This document shows, one piece after another, positions 1 through 9,542 of a DNA stretch of 64,000 nt (position 1 is its first letter; every line of letters starts with the position of its first letter). The position numbers were made by a program, and so were the translations under genes. The DNA comes from Billgrantia bachuensis (lineage in GTDB: Bacteria; Pseudomonadota; Gammaproteobacteria; Pseudomonadales; Halomonadaceae). The notes under the pieces were generated by a model. The model worked only from the letters and a program-made list of their open reading frames with translations, ran no database searches and was not told where the DNA came from. The stretch is from the NCBI RefSeq assembly GCF_011742165.1, contig NZ_JAAQTO010000005.1, positions 41,839 through 105,838 on the forward strand, given 5' to 3'.

Positions 1-577
1 CTGCATCAACGGAGTCAATGGCAGCCTGTGCAGACGCGAAGGAAGAGACATCCAATCCAGTAACGCCCAGCGCCGCTGCTTGGGCATCAACAGTATTGAC
101 CGAAATATCGTCAACGTCAGCGGTAGTATTGGCGCCCACCTGAATGTTCAGTGTTGCAGCACCATTCAGCAGGTCCGTGCCGTTGAAGGTAGTCGCACCG
201 GCAACACGATCGATTTCAGCGATACGCTCGTCGATTTCCAACTGAATGGAAGCACGGTCTTCAGCGGAGTTGGTATCGTTGGCCGCCTGCACCGCCAGCT
301 CACGAATACGCTGCAGGTTGTCGCTGATCTGGTTCAGGCCACCTTCCATGGTCTGCGCCAGGGAGATACCGTCGTTGGCGTTACGCTGAGCCTGCTGCAT
401 GCCCTTGATCTGGGCGCTCATGCGGTTTGCGATGGCCTGGCCGGCGGCATCGTCGGCGGAGCTGTTGATGCGCAGGCCGGAGGAGAGACGCTCCTGCGCC
501 TTGGCCAGCATGCTCTGGGAAGTTTTCAGGTTGTTCTGGCCGATCAGGGCGGTGATGTTGGTGTTGATCACTGACAT
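1..577 (-). CDS. fliC: Flagellin, N-terminal part (gene runs off the window)
   Basis: Structural subunit of the flagellar filament, exported through the flagellar type III apparatus. The reverse strand reads from an ATG at 577 into MSVINTNITALIGQNNL, then the conserved D0/D1 region with SSADDAAGQAIANRM and the LQRIRELAVQAANDT segment; about 192 residues are visible, reaching the start of the variable domain. AAGGAA lies about 7 nt before the ATG, and a sigma-28 promoter lies about 110 nt upstream. The C-terminal D1/D0 region lies outside the window, so length and variable domain cannot be judged. The family call is very secure. Confidence 0.96.
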   Translation of the reverse strand, partial: MSVINTNITALIGQNNLKTSQSMLAKAQERLSSGLRINSSADDAAGQAIANRMSAQIKGMQQAQRNANDGISLAQTMEGGLNQISDNLQRIRELAVQAANDTNSAEDRASIQLEIDERIAEIDRVAGATTFNGTDLLNGAATLNIQVGANTTADVDDISVNTVDAQAAALGVTGLDVSSFASAQAAIDSVDA

Positions 578-687
578 GGTGTCATTCCTTCTCTATGTTG
601 AGGGCTCCATTGACGGGCCCACTGAACCTTTGCTGCGGCCCAGCATTCTCGGGCCTGTCTCAACGGCGCCGTTGGCCGTTACCCTAA

Positions 688-714
688 TTAACGGCTCGGG
701 GAGGAAAACCTTTA
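688..714 (-). promoter_or_regulatory. Sigma-28 (FliA) promoter of the flagellin gene
   Basis: On the minus strand TAAAGGTT, 11 nt, GCCGTTAA; this matches the FliA consensus TAAAGTTT-N11-GCCGATAA at the key positions. It lies about 110 nt upstream of the flagellin start, giving a long leader. Confidence 0.85.
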
Positions 715-785
715 GGGTCGAATGGAATTTTTTTGCTTTTTTTGAGAACCGGCCAACTTGCCAAGCCAGTTCTCCATAATGTAAA

Positions 786-819
786 GAGCACGGGCCCGGC
801 AAACGCCGAGCCCGTGCTC
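786..819 (-). terminator. Rho-independent terminator after the first fliD
   Basis: A 10-bp perfect outer stem (GAGCACGGGC with GCCCGTGCTC) encloses a second CGGC/GCCG stem. On the minus strand it is followed by CTTTAC. It separates fliD (ending at 876) from the flagellin promoter. Confidence 0.75.
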
Positions 820-875
820 CTGCTGTCTACTTGCCGCCTTGGCTCAATATTCAGGCTCTGAGCGGCAGGCTCCTC

Positions 876-2237
876 TTATTTTTTGCTCTGACTCATCTGC
901 ATGTTCAGCATATCGAGCTGCTGCATTAAATATGAACCGGTGGAATTCATCCGAGCAAGCATGACGTCGAGCTGACCGAACTGCTTGCGGTAACGCTCGA
1001 TGGTTCGCTCGATGCTGGTCTCAACGCGCTCATAGCGATCCTCCAGGCTGCTTACCCGTGTTTCCGAACTTTTTATCGAACTCTTTACCAGGCCATCGTC
1101 GCCGAGCACCTGTTCCAGGGTACCGCTGAGCCGCCCCGCCATGCCGGCCTCTTCAGTATCGCCCGCGAAAAAATCCGACACTGCCTGCGGATTGTTCGCA
1201 ATGACCTCGTCGAGCTTGGCTTCGTCCAGCTCTAGCCGCCCGTTGGGTTTCAAGGAAATACCGAGCTGGGACATCATCTGAATCTCGCCACCGGCTACGA
1301 GATCGCCCAGGTTACGGCTCAACCGTGACTCGATGGTGCGTACGGTACGATCCCCTACCAGCTCACCCGCCGTCTCGACATCGCCGGTCGCCTCCGTCAT
1401 TCGGCCGATCGTCGACTTCAACTCGTTGTAGGCGGTGACGAAGCCAGTCACGGCTTCCTTGAGGGCTTCGGTGTCACGCTCCACCACGATAGTCGAGGTC
1501 TTGCCTGCGGCAGCGGCATCGAGTTCGAGCGTCACGCCCTGGATCGCTCCTTCCACTTGGTTGGAGCTGCTGGTAATGGTGATGTTGTTGATTAACAGCT
1601 CAGCGTCTCTTCCCGCCACCTTGACTGCCGTATCTTCGGTCAATGTGGTATTAGCGAAGGACATGCCCGTCACACTTTCCGCGAACCCCGTCTCCTTGGA
1701 GTTCACGACCAGCCGGTAACCACTGCCGTCATTGATGATCGAAGCAGACACACCGGTATCCGCTTGTGCATTGATGGCATCGCGAACATCCTCGAGAGTG
1801 CCTCCCTCGGCGAGGTCAACCGTAACGTCTGCCTTGCCCTCGAAAGTGAGCGTCAGCGTATCACCGCCGGCTCCCACCAGCGGATCGGTCGTGCTTGCGA
1901 CACCCTGGCTGGCGATACTACCCGCCTTCGCGATGTGGTTTACGGTGACTTCATAACGCCCCGGGCTTGCATCCGCGCCAGCCGTCGCGGTGATGCCTTC
2001 GCCCAGCGTCTTGGACGTCAGGCTCTGGTAGAGCTTGGCGTCATTGAGCGCGGTCACGGCGTCCTGGAACTTGGACAAGCCAGACTGAAGCCGGCCATAG
2101 GCGGAGATCTTGGCCTGCTCCTGAGTCCTCTGAGCCGTGATCGGCTGAAGCTTCTGCCTTTCGGCCGCATTCAGCTGATTCAGCAGGCCAGTGAGGTCGA
2201 GGCCGGAGCCAACGCCAAGTGAGGAGATGCTTGCCAT
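876..2237 (-). CDS. fliD: Flagellar filament cap protein FliD, copy 1
   Basis: Forms the cap at the filament tip that folds flagellin subunits into place. 453 residues starting MASISSLGVGSGLDLTGLLN, with a conserved FliD N-terminus, a middle with SYNEL-like VTAYNELKSTIG, and a C-terminal coiled coil ending in RYRKQFGQLDVMLARMNSTG. The ATG at 2237 was chosen over an upstream in-frame TTG because it matches the start of the neighbouring copy and has GGAGGG 10 nt upstream. It has its own sigma-28 promoter and terminator, so it is transcribed separately from the second copy. No fliS or fliT chaperone gene follows it. Confidence 0.95.
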   Translation of the reverse strand: MASISSLGVGSGLDLTGLLNQLNAAERQKLQPITAQRTQEQAKISAYGRLQSGLSKFQDAVTALNDAKLYQSLTSKTLGEGITATAGADASPGRYEVTVNHIAKAGSIASQGVASTTDPLVGAGGDTLTLTFEGKADVTVDLAEGGTLEDVRDAINAQADTGVSASIINDGSGYRLVVNSKETGFAESVTGMSFANTTLTEDTAVKVAGRDAELLINNITITSSSNQVEGAIQGVTLELDAAAAGKTSTIVVERDTEALKEAVTGFVTAYNELKSTIGRMTEATGDVETAGELVGDRTVRTIESRLSRNLGDLVAGGEIQMMSQLGISLKPNGRLELDEAKLDEVIANNPQAVSDFFAGDTEEAGMAGRLSGTLEQVLGDDGLVKSSIKSSETRVSSLEDRYERVETSIERTIERYRKQFGQLDVMLARMNSTGSYLMQQLDMLNMQMSQSKK

Positions 2238-2281
2238 GAGTCTGTCGCCCTCCGTGAGCGTCAATAGCGGTTATAAGCCTA

Positions 2282-2308
2282 CTATCGGCCATCAAGATGA
2301 CAACTTTA
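2282..2308 (-). promoter_or_regulatory. Sigma-28 promoter of fliD copy 1
   Basis: Minus strand TAAAGTTG, 11-nt spacer, GCCGATAG: a near-perfect FliA site 45 nt upstream of the start codon at 2237. Confidence 0.93.
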
Positions 2309-2367
2309 GGCCTACTGCTGAATTTTCTGCCGAGGCCTGACTCGACAGCCTCGGACCGGATAAATGA

Positions 2368-3738
2368 TCAAAACATGCCTCCACCTTCGCCGTTCTGCCC
2401 TGGCAAGCTACTCAGTTGCTGGGACAGGTAGGCGCTGGTCTGATTCATCTGCGCGAGCATGCCGTCGAGTTGGCCGAACTGCTTCTGATAGCGTGCAATC
2501 GTATTGTCGATGCTTTGTTCGGTGCGGGTGTATCGATCGTTCAAACTATCGATACGATTCTCTGCCCCGCCGATGGCCCCTTCCAGCGCACCGTTTGTAT
2601 CCAGCAGTTGCTCGAGAGTCGTATCGAGCCGCCCCGCCATGCCATCCGTTGCGGCCTCTCCGGCGAAGAATGCCCCAACCTCGCCTGGGCCTTCCGCGAG
2701 AGCCGTTTCCAGCTTCACTTCATCGAGTTCGAGCGTGCCATCTACGCGAAGGGTCATGCCCAGATCGGCAAGCATCGTATGCTCGTCACCGACGGATACC
2801 ACACTCGCCAGGTCGCTACGTAAACGAGACTCGATGCTGCGCACTGCGCTATCACCGATCAAATCGCCGGCCTGCCCGTCTTCGCCATTGTAGGCAGTCA
2901 GCTTATCAGCCGTTTCCTTGAGCTCATTGTAGGTTTCGACAAAATCGACGACGGCCTGCTGAACGGCTTCGGCATCCTGCTCAACCGTCAAGGTACTGTT
3001 CCCCGTTCCCTGCAAACTGAGTGTGACCCCCTGGATGGCATCATCCAACTGGTTGCTGGCATTCGATACGGCGATCCCGTTCACTTCAAGCATGGCATCC
3101 TGGCCATCCTGCAGCACCGCTTCGTCTTCCAGGGTTGTCTGGGTCACCAGGTCGGCGAAGTTGGCATCGACGACAGCCGCCTGCTCACCGGTCTCTTGCG
3201 ACATCACCGCCAATCGGTAGCCTTCGCCATCGTTCACGATCGAGGCGGTGACGGCCGCATCGGAATCGGCATTGATGGCGTCACGCACGTCCTCGAGGGT
3301 ACTGTCGGCGGCAATGGCAACGCCGTGGTCGAGGCTATCGTCCGTAAAGGTGAGATCGAGCGTGGCATCGGCATCGTTGAGCACGGTGTCGAGATCATTC
3401 ACTCGCTGTGTGGCGAGGCTGCCGGCGGTGGCCAATTGTTCCACCTCGATGGCGTACTGCCCCGGGGAAGCCTCTGGCCCTGCGGCGGCCTGCACGGCAT
3501 TACCGCTGGCTGATGCAGAAAGGCTCTGAAACAGCGAGGCATCATTGAGCGTTTCGTTGGCGGACTGAAAACCGGAGAGCGCTCCCTTCAATTCGCCGTA
3601 GGCGGAGATCTTGACCTGCTGGGTCTCGATCTGTTGCTTGATGGGTTCGAGCTTGCCGCGCTCGGCTTCATTGAGTTGATTTAGCAAGCCGTTGAGATCG
3701 AGACCGGAGCCAATGCCAAGGGAAGAAATGCTGGCCAT
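2368..3738 (-). CDS. fliD: Flagellar filament cap protein FliD, copy 2
   Basis: Second full-length cap protein, 456 residues, starting MASISSLGIGSGLDLNGLLN. It is co-linear with copy 1 from end to end: both share TLEDVRDAINA, AIQGVTL, VRSIESRL/VRTIESRL and YQKQFGQLD/YRKQFGQLD. The two copies are clearly paralogues, diverged most in the middle surface-exposed domain. The C-terminus here is glycine-rich (GQNGEGGGMF) instead of the Met/Gln-rich tail of copy 1. The ATG at 3738 was chosen by alignment with copy 1; an upstream in-frame start would add 14 unconserved residues. It has its own sigma-28 promoter. Confidence 0.94.
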   Translation of the reverse strand: MASISSLGIGSGLDLNGLLNQLNEAERGKLEPIKQQIETQQVKISAYGELKGALSGFQSANETLNDASLFQSLSASASGNAVQAAAGPEASPGQYAIEVEQLATAGSLATQRVNDLDTVLNDADATLDLTFTDDSLDHGVAIAADSTLEDVRDAINADSDAAVTASIVNDGEGYRLAVMSQETGEQAAVVDANFADLVTQTTLEDEAVLQDGQDAMLEVNGIAVSNASNQLDDAIQGVTLSLQGTGNSTLTVEQDAEAVQQAVVDFVETYNELKETADKLTAYNGEDGQAGDLIGDSAVRSIESRLRSDLASVVSVGDEHTMLADLGMTLRVDGTLELDEVKLETALAEGPGEVGAFFAGEAATDGMAGRLDTTLEQLLDTNGALEGAIGGAENRIDSLNDRYTRTEQSIDNTIARYQKQFGQLDGMLAQMNQTSAYLSQQLSSLPGQNGEGGGMF

Positions 3739-3815
3739 GAGAAACTGCCTTTGAGCCGATGAATTCGGGTACCGAGGCAAGTATTTCTGCGCTCGGCACC
3801 CTCCTTGTCTACCTG

Positions 3816-3842
3816 TTGTCGGCGGCGGGACGCGAACCTTTA
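3816..3842 (-). promoter_or_regulatory. Sigma-28 promoter of fliD copy 2
   Basis: Minus strand TAAAGGTT, 11 nt, GCCGACAA. The core positions match the FliA consensus. It lies about 78 nt upstream of the start at 3738. Confidence 0.85.
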
Positions 3843-3879
3843 GTTGCTAGGTATTTTTTCCACCGAGCCTGGCAGGGAC

Positions 3880-5760
3880 TCAGCCTAGCTCGGCGAGTTC
3901 ACGCGACCGGGATGGCGCCGCTTGAGCTTGGCTTGAGACTTGCCGATCCGCGCGCCGCTCGCTGAGCTTGAACCCGCCCACGGCTTCGGCCAGGCGATCG
4001 GCCTGATCCTTGAGCTGTTCGGCCGCAACCGTCGACTCTTCCACCAGGGCGGCATTCTGCTGTGTCATGCGGTCGAGTTCGGCAACCGCCACGTTGACCT
4101 GGCCGATGCCGTCGCTCTGCTCGCCCGCCGCCACGCTGATCTCACCCAGCACTTTGGCCACTCGGCCGACACCGGCAACCAGTTCCTCCATGGTAGAGCC
4201 GGCACGCTGCACCAGCTCGGTGCCCGAGGCCACTTTCTGGCTGGACGCTTCGATCAAACCACGAATCTCACGCGAGGCCTCGGCACTGCGCGTCGCCAGC
4301 TGACGCACTTCCCCCGCCACCACGGCGAAGCCTCTGCCCTGCTCGCCGGCACGAGCTGCTTCCACCGAGGCGTTGAGCGCCAACAGGTTGGTCTGGAAGG
4401 CGATACCGTCCATCACCTTGACGATATTGCCGATACGCTCGGAGGAGGCGGTAATCTCCTGCATGGTGGTCACGACCTGCCCCACCACTTCTCCGCCACG
4501 GGTCGCCACCTCGGAAGCAGACTGCGACAGATCACTGGCATGGCGGGCCGAATCCGCCGTGTGCTCGACGGTACTGGTGATCTCTTCGATAGAGGCCGAA
4601 CTCTGCTGCAAGCTCGAGGCGGCGTTCTCGGTACGCCGGGAGAGATCCTGGCCGCCGGTAGCGATCTCACCCGCCGCTACGGTCACCGACTCGCTGGCAT
4701 CACGAATCGTGAGCATGACGTTCTCGATACGCGATACGAACTGGTTGAAGGCGCCTGCGATCTGCGCCACCTCATCGCGGCCGTTCTCGGGCAAGCGTCG
4801 GGTAAGATCGCCTTCACCACTGGCGATGTCGGTCATGGCATCGCGTACCGCCTGCAACCGGCGGAACATGAGCGTGAGCAAGGCACCCAATACCAGCACG
4901 GCAGCCAGCACCACCAGTACCAGGGTAAGCGCCGAACTACCCAGCACCGCGCGCAAGCCGGCGGTGGCCTCTCGCTCGTCCAGCGCTACGACCAGTTGCC
5001 AGTCCGTACCTGCAATCGGCTGGCTCTGCAGCAGGCGCGGCCGCTCTGACAGCGTCAATCGCTCAGGCTCGCTCGCTTGCGCAAGGTTGGCAAGAAATGT
5101 GGAATCCAGTTGAGCCGAAAGACGTGTGGCAGGCTCGAGGCTCAGCTCGGGATCGGGGTGTGCGATCAGGGTACCATCCGCAGCGACGAGAAACGCGAAG
5201 CTGCTAGGTGTCGGTGAGATGTCACTGACAATGGTAACCACATCGTCGATCGCTACGTCACCGCCGGCCACGGCAACCAGGCTGCCATTACTCTCGAAAG
5301 GACTAGCAATGGTGACCACCAGCCCACCGGTAACGGTGTCGACATAGGGCAACGTGACGATGCTTTCGCCTTCGGTAACTGCCCTCTCGTACCAGGGGCG
5401 CACACGAGGATCGAAGTCGGCAGGCGGCTCCCAGCCATCGTAGAAGATGGTTTCGCCGGTATCCTGGTAAGCCATGTAGGTGGCTAGAAAGCTACCTGAC
5501 GCCTGGGCTGCCTTCAGCACAGGGTCGAGATGCTCGGCACGGACGCTGTTCTCCATCGCCTCGAGCATGCTCGCATGGGAGCCCACCCAGGCACTGATGG
5601 TACGTCCGTTGCCTTGAGCCACGTCCGACAAATTTTGTGCGATCTGCCGATCGTTATGGCGTTGAATGGTGAAATAGCTGACGGCGGCATTGGCCACCAA
5701 GGCAAGTGCAATGATAACAGCCGTGGCCAACAGTAGTCGGAATTTAAGGGAGGAAAGCAT
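3880..5760 (-). CDS. Methyl-accepting chemotaxis protein with periplasmic Cache sensor
   Basis: Inner-membrane chemoreceptor of about 626 residues feeding CheA/CheW. Order: first membrane helix (about 7-29), a periplasmic dCache-type domain with the [18 protein letters not shown] motif, a second membrane helix around 278-302, HAMP, then the cytoplasmic signalling coiled coil with the hairpin tip [20 protein letters not shown]. The ATG at 5760 opens directly into the first membrane helix; a GTG at 5796 is also in frame but too close to its possible ribosome site. A sigma-28 promoter lies 60 nt upstream, so it belongs to the late flagellar class. Ligand unknown; Cache domains of this type often bind amino or organic acids. 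Confidence 0.92.
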   Translation of the reverse strand: MLSSLKFRLLLATAVIIALALVANAAVSYFTIQRHNDRQIAQNLSDVAQGNGRTISAWVGSHASMLEAMENSVRAEHLDPVLKAAQASGSFLATYMAYQDTGETIFYDGWEPPADFDPRVRPWYERAVTEGESIVTLPYVDTVTGGLVVTIASPFESNGSLVAVAGGDVAIDDVVTIVSDISPTPSSFAFLVAADGTLIAHPDPELSLEPATRLSAQLDSTFLANLAQASEPERLTLSERPRLLQSQPIAGTDWQLVVALDEREATAGLRAVLGSSALTLVLVVLAAVLVLGALLTLMFRRLQAVRDAMTDIASGEGDLTRRLPENGRDEVAQIAGAFNQFVSRIENVMLTIRDASESVTVAAGEIATGGQDLSRRTENAASSLQQSSASIEEITSTVEHTADSARHASDLSQSASEVATRGGEVVGQVVTTMQEITASSERIGNIVKVMDGIAFQTNLLALNASVEAARAGEQGRGFAVVAGEVRQLATRSAEASREIRGLIEASSQKVASGTELVQRAGSTMEELVAGVGRVAKVLGEISVAAGEQSDGIGQVNVAVAELDRMTQQNAALVEESTVAAEQLKDQADRLAEAVGGFKLSERRADRQVSSQAQAAPSRSRELAELG

Positions 5761-5819
5761 CAGGAGGTCTCGCGAATCGGGATTGCTTTCCGGCACATCC
5801 TTGAGCCGGGGCTACTCGT

Positions 5820-5846
5820 ATATCGGCCGCGAGAGACTAGACTTTA
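5820..5846 (-). promoter_or_regulatory. Sigma-28 promoter of the chemoreceptor gene
   Basis: Minus strand TAAAGTCT, 11 nt, GCCGATAT, 60 nt upstream of the ATG at 5760. Confidence 0.9.
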
Positions 5847-5854
5847 GGCGGGTT

Positions 5855-6868
5855 TCAGAGCGCGTGAATGATGACCTCCACGCGGCGATTCTGGGCCCGC
5901 CCCTCACCCGTGTCGTTGCTGGCCAAGGGGCGGGTATCGGCCAGGCCCACGGCGCGCAGACGCTGTGAATCGACGCCCGCCCGCTCAAGGGCGTGAACGA
6001 TGGCGATCGCCCTGGCACTTGAGAGCACCCAATTGGAGGGGAATTCTTCGGTCCGAATCGACCGACTGTCGGTATGCCCCTCCACGGCAACTTCTCCGTC
6101 GTGGCGCTGGATGACCTCCATCAGGCGCTGAACGAGCACCTCACCGTCGTCGGTCAGCTCGGCCGTTGCGGTGGGGAACAGCAGCCGATCCTCCACGCGC
6201 AGCTTGATGCCTTCGGCCACCCGCGAAACTTCGACTCCCTCGAGGTCAGCCAGGTAAGGGGCATCGTCAAGACGCTCACTCAGCACGGCTTGCAGCTCTT
6301 CGGTCGCCGCTATGGCTTGCGGGTCGACTTCCCGAGTGCCATTCGGCGGGCGATCGGTCAACACCAGCGCAAAATTGGCCGCCGATACCGGCAGTGTGCC
6401 GCTTGCCATCAGCACCGGCGACGGAGAAGTCAGGGGCGACAATACGAGCGGAGGCGGCTCACGCTGCGCCAGCAGGGCCAGCGGCGTGGGCGGAGCCGTA
6501 AAGGCAACCCGTTCGCTCGGCGCTGGGCGCGGCAGCCCCGCCACGCCCAGCGCCGCCGCAATGGCCGGTTGGCTCAGCCAACCGAGAGCCGGACGAGGCG
6601 CAACTGGCTCAGGCAACGCCTGGGCCATTTCACTGGGTAGGGGTATCGCGAAGGGAACGAGCGTAGCGAGAGGCGCCGCCTCGTCGTCAGGCTGCCCGAA
6701 GCTGGAAAGCGTGAAGATGAGCACCATCAGTGCCACCAGCAGGGTCATGATGTCCAGGTAGCCGATCATCCAGGTACTGTCCTGGTCGTGATCTTGGTGG
6801 GTCGGCATCAGTGACTCGTGGCGCATGGGGCCACGATGATCGCCGCTGCTGGAGTGCAGGGAACTCAT
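5855..6868 (-). CDS. MotB/OmpA-type stator-like protein without a MotA partner nearby
   Basis: 337 residues. N-terminal cytoplasmic stretch, then a single membrane helix within STWMIGYLDIMTLLVALMVL; the Asp in YLDIMT sits where MotB carries its ion-conducting Asp. About residues 60-165 form a Pro/Ala-rich linker. A C-terminal OmpA-like peptidoglycan-binding domain follows (VEGHTDSRSI ... AQNRRVEVIIHAL). This is the MotB architecture, and a normal motB should be paired with motA, which is absent here. The start at 6868 has a weak ribosome site; ATGs 14 and 20 codons downstream are alternatives. It could be an orphan motor stator half working with a distant MotA, or a motor-like protein for another process. 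Confidence 0.8.
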   Translation of the reverse strand: MSSLHSSSGDHRGPMRHESLMPTHQDHDQDSTWMIGYLDIMTLLVALMVLIFTLSSFGQPDDEAAPLATLVPFAIPLPSEMAQALPEPVAPRPALGWLSQPAIAAALGVAGLPRPAPSERVAFTAPPTPLALLAQREPPPLVLSPLTSPSPVLMASGTLPVSAANFALVLTDRPPNGTREVDPQAIAATEELQAVLSERLDDAPYLADLEGVEVSRVAEGIKLRVEDRLLFPTATAELTDDGEVLVQRLMEVIQRHDGEVAVEGHTDSRSIRTEEFPSNWVLSSARAIAIVHALERAGVDSQRLRAVGLADTRPLASNDTGEGRAQNRRVEVIIHAL

Positions 6869-7019
6869 CGAAACGGTTGTTGACCTGGAGAGATGAAAGA
6901 GAAATGCGAAAAGATGCCTAGACTAACGGGTCTCGACGAGGGGTGAAACCATGAAAAGCGCCCACCGAAGCCGGCTCCTCTGTATCAGGCCCTACTTACG
7001 ACGTACTTAGGCCATGCAT

Positions 7020-9542
7020 TCAGGCGTCTTGTGGCGTAACCCCGTTGCGGGAGGCCAGGTAGCGTTTGGCAAAGAGATCGGCCGGCAGGGGTTGACCGGT
7101 GAGGTAGCCCTGGATCAGTTCGACCCCGTGCCGGGCCAGAGTATCGCGCTGCGACTCGGTCTCGACCCCGACGGCGGCAAGGCGCAGCTCCATCTCCCGA
7201 GCCAGCCCGGCCACCGCGGCTATAATCGCCGCACTGCCCCGCTGCCCGCTATCCAGGCGCTGCACGAAACGGCGGTCGATCTTGAGCATGCTGATCGGCA
7301 GCTCCTGGAGATAGCCGAACGAGGCATAGCCGGTGCCGAAATCATTGATGGCGACCTCGCCACCAAGGCGCCGCAAGCGCTTGAGCACGACGGCTGCCTG
7401 GTGGGGCTTGTCAAGCAGTGTACGCTCAGCGATCTCGAAGCCCAGCAGGCCCGGCTGCAGCTTGTGCTCGTTGAGCTTGGTGGCCACGCGTACGGGCAGG
7501 TCATGTTGCCAGAACTGGCGCGCCGACAGGTTGATGCTGATGGGAACCGGGCCGGCCCCCAAGGTGCTCCAGGCGGCCAACTGTGTGCAGATCTGCTCGA
7601 GGATGTACTCATCAAGCTGCGGTAGCAGTCCCGCGCGCTCGGCCAGGGTGACGACACTGACCGGCGGCACGCTGCCCAACAGCGGATGGTGCCAGCGCAG
7701 TAGCGCCTCGGCGCCATGCAGCCTGACCCCATCGCGCTCGAAGACGGGCTGATAGTGCAGTTGCAAGCCTTCTCCCGTGACGAACGCCTCGCGCAGGGCA
7801 GTTTCGAGCGCACGCTGGCGATCATCCTGCAGGTTCATCTCGTTGCGGTAAAGGCGGTAACCGTTGCGCCCTTCCTGCTTGGCCCGATACATCGCGACAT
7901 CGGCATTATGCACCAACGATTCCGCCGTCGAAGCATCATCGGGATAGAGGCTGATGCCCAGGCTGCAGCCGAGGCGAAACTCCTGGCCTTCTATCACGCA
8001 GGGCTCGCGGACGGCTTCCACCAAGCGCCGAGCCACCCTGGTCACCTCGTCCACCTCCTCCAGGTCGGGAAGCAGCACGAGGAATTCATCGCCCCCGAGA
8101 CGAGCAAGGGTGTCATCCTCGCGCAGGCGCAGTTGCAGCCTCTCGGCCATCATGACCAGCAGTTCGTCACCGAAGGCGTGGCCCAGCGCATCGTTGACCT
8201 CCTTGAAGTGATCCAGATCGACGAAGATCACTGCCAGGCGGCTCTGGTTGCGATGGGCGTGGCGTATCGCCAGCTCCAGTCGGTCTTCCAGCAGGCGACG
8301 GTTGGGCAGCCCCGTAAGGGCATCGTAGTAGGCCAGCCTGCGGATGCGCTCTTCATTGTCACGCAGATGCGTGATGTCGCTGAACAGCGCAGCATAATGG
8401 GTAGCCACACCACTATCGTCGGTAATTGCCGTGATCGTCAGCAGCTCCAGGTAGAGTTCGCCGCTCTTGCGCCGGTTCCAGATCTCACCGCGCCAGTAGC
8501 CACTGCGTTGCAGGGTGTCCCACATTTGATGGTAGAAAGCGGCGTCATGGCGCCCCGACGATAGAATCGCAGGTGTCTTTCCGATCACCTCCTCTGCGGT
8601 ATATCCGGTCATGTGGGTAAAAGCACGATTGACGAATTCGATGCGGTTACCGGCATCTGTGATAATGATGCCTTCCAGCGAGGAATCGATCACCCGCTCG
8701 GCCAGTTGCCGGTTTTCCCGCGACTGGGCAAGTGCACGGTCGCGCTGCTCCAGGGCGTTGCGCAGGTCTTGCATGTAGAGGTGCTCGGCGCCGGCCAACA
8801 TGTCGCGGAAGCCCAGAAGTCCTGCAACTTCGTCGTCCTCATCCAGCACTGCCAGGTGACGTACGCGGTGATCCATCAGCAGATCCCGCGCGGCTACCAA
8901 GGTATCGTTCTGGTGCACCGTCAGTAGAGGTCGACTGGCAAGCGAACCGATAGGCGTGTTACCCGGATGGCGCGCCACGAACCGCACCAGGTCGCGCTCC
9001 GTGAGAATGCCTAGCTCCCCATCCTCGCACTTGATCACTACGGCATCGCACTCGGAGAGCCGCATCGAACGTGCCGCCTGGGCCAAGCGCAGCTCGCCCT
9101 CCAGCACCAGCGCTCGCTGACGCATGGCGGCCTGAACCTCACGCAACCTCAGGTAGGGCTCGAGCCCCTGGTTCAGAGCAACATCAGTCTGCGACAGGAT
9201 TCCCAGTGGGACGCCAGCGTCATCCACCACAAGGAAATGCCGACGCCGCTCGGCATTGAAGCGCAGCGCGGCTTCGCTGACCGGTGTCGAACAGTGCAGG
9301 CTCGCTACCGGCTGGTTCATGACTTCAGAGATTGGCAGGCGAACGGCATCAGGGTCGGCGAAATTTACCGCAAGCGCATCATGCTCCGTCCAGATACCCA
9401 GGGGTTGCCCCGACTTGGCCACGATGATCGAGCTGCACTGGCGTGCCGCCATACGCTCGGCGGCCATCCACAGCGGCGTCTCGGGTTCGCAAGTCAGCAG
9501 CCCGGACTGCATGATGCGTTCGATAGTTAGCTCTTGGCTCAT
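7020..9542 (-). CDS. CBS-PAS-GGDEF-EAL c-di-GMP signalling protein with impaired EAL site
   Basis: 840 residues, no membrane helix. Paired CBS domains occupy about 1-260 (nucleotide sensing), a PAS domain about 285-400, GGDEF about 410-575 and EAL about 590-835. The GGDEF site is intact (LARLGGDEFLVLLP) with an RxxD inhibitory site (REDD) five residues before it, so cyclase activity is expected. The EAL domain keeps AEALLRW, INLSARQF and LKIDRRF. However, DDFGTG reads NDFGTG and the later AEGVE reads AVGVE, two changes at metal-binding or catalytic positions. The start at 9542 replaces an upstream in-frame TTG because of a better ribosome site and homology to the CBS start. Confidence 0.9.
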   Translation of the reverse strand: MSQELTIERIMQSGLLTCEPETPLWMAAERMAARQCSSIIVAKSGQPLGIWTEHDALAVNFADPDAVRLPISEVMNQPVASLHCSTPVSEAALRFNAERRRHFLVVDDAGVPLGILSQTDVALNQGLEPYLRLREVQAAMRQRALVLEGELRLAQAARSMRLSECDAVVIKCEDGELGILTERDLVRFVARHPGNTPIGSLASRPLLTVHQNDTLVAARDLLMDHRVRHLAVLDEDDEVAGLLGFRDMLAGAEHLYMQDLRNALEQRDRALAQSRENRQLAERVIDSSLEGIIITDAGNRIEFVNRAFTHMTGYTAEEVIGKTPAILSSGRHDAAFYHQMWDTLQRSGYWRGEIWNRRKSGELYLELLTITAITDDSGVATHYAALFSDITHLRDNEERIRRLAYYDALTGLPNRRLLEDRLELAIRHAHRNQSRLAVIFVDLDHFKEVNDALGHAFGDELLVMMAERLQLRLREDDTLARLGGDEFLVLLPDLEEVDEVTRVARRLVEAVREPCVIEGQEFRLGCSLGISLYPDDASTAESLVHNADVAMYRAKQEGRNGYRLYRNEMNLQDDRQRALETALREAFVTGEGLQLHYQPVFERDGVRLHGAEALLRWHHPLLGSVPPVSVVTLAERAGLLPQLDEYILEQICTQLAAWSTLGAGPVPISINLSARQFWQHDLPVRVATKLNEHKLQPGLLGFEIAERTLLDKPHQAAVVLKRLRRLGGEVAINDFGTGYASFGYLQELPISMLKIDRRFVQRLDSGQRGSAAIIAAVAGLAREMELRLAAVGVETESQRDTLARHGVELIQGYLTGQPLPADLFAKRYLASRNGVTPQDA

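Noticed and set aside
6960..7019. Possible sigma-28 site upstream of the MotB-like gene (TAAGTACG, 11 nt, GCCTGATA on the minus strand)
   Set aside because: Both elements miss consensus bases that all eight accepted sites keep, and it is far from the start codon.
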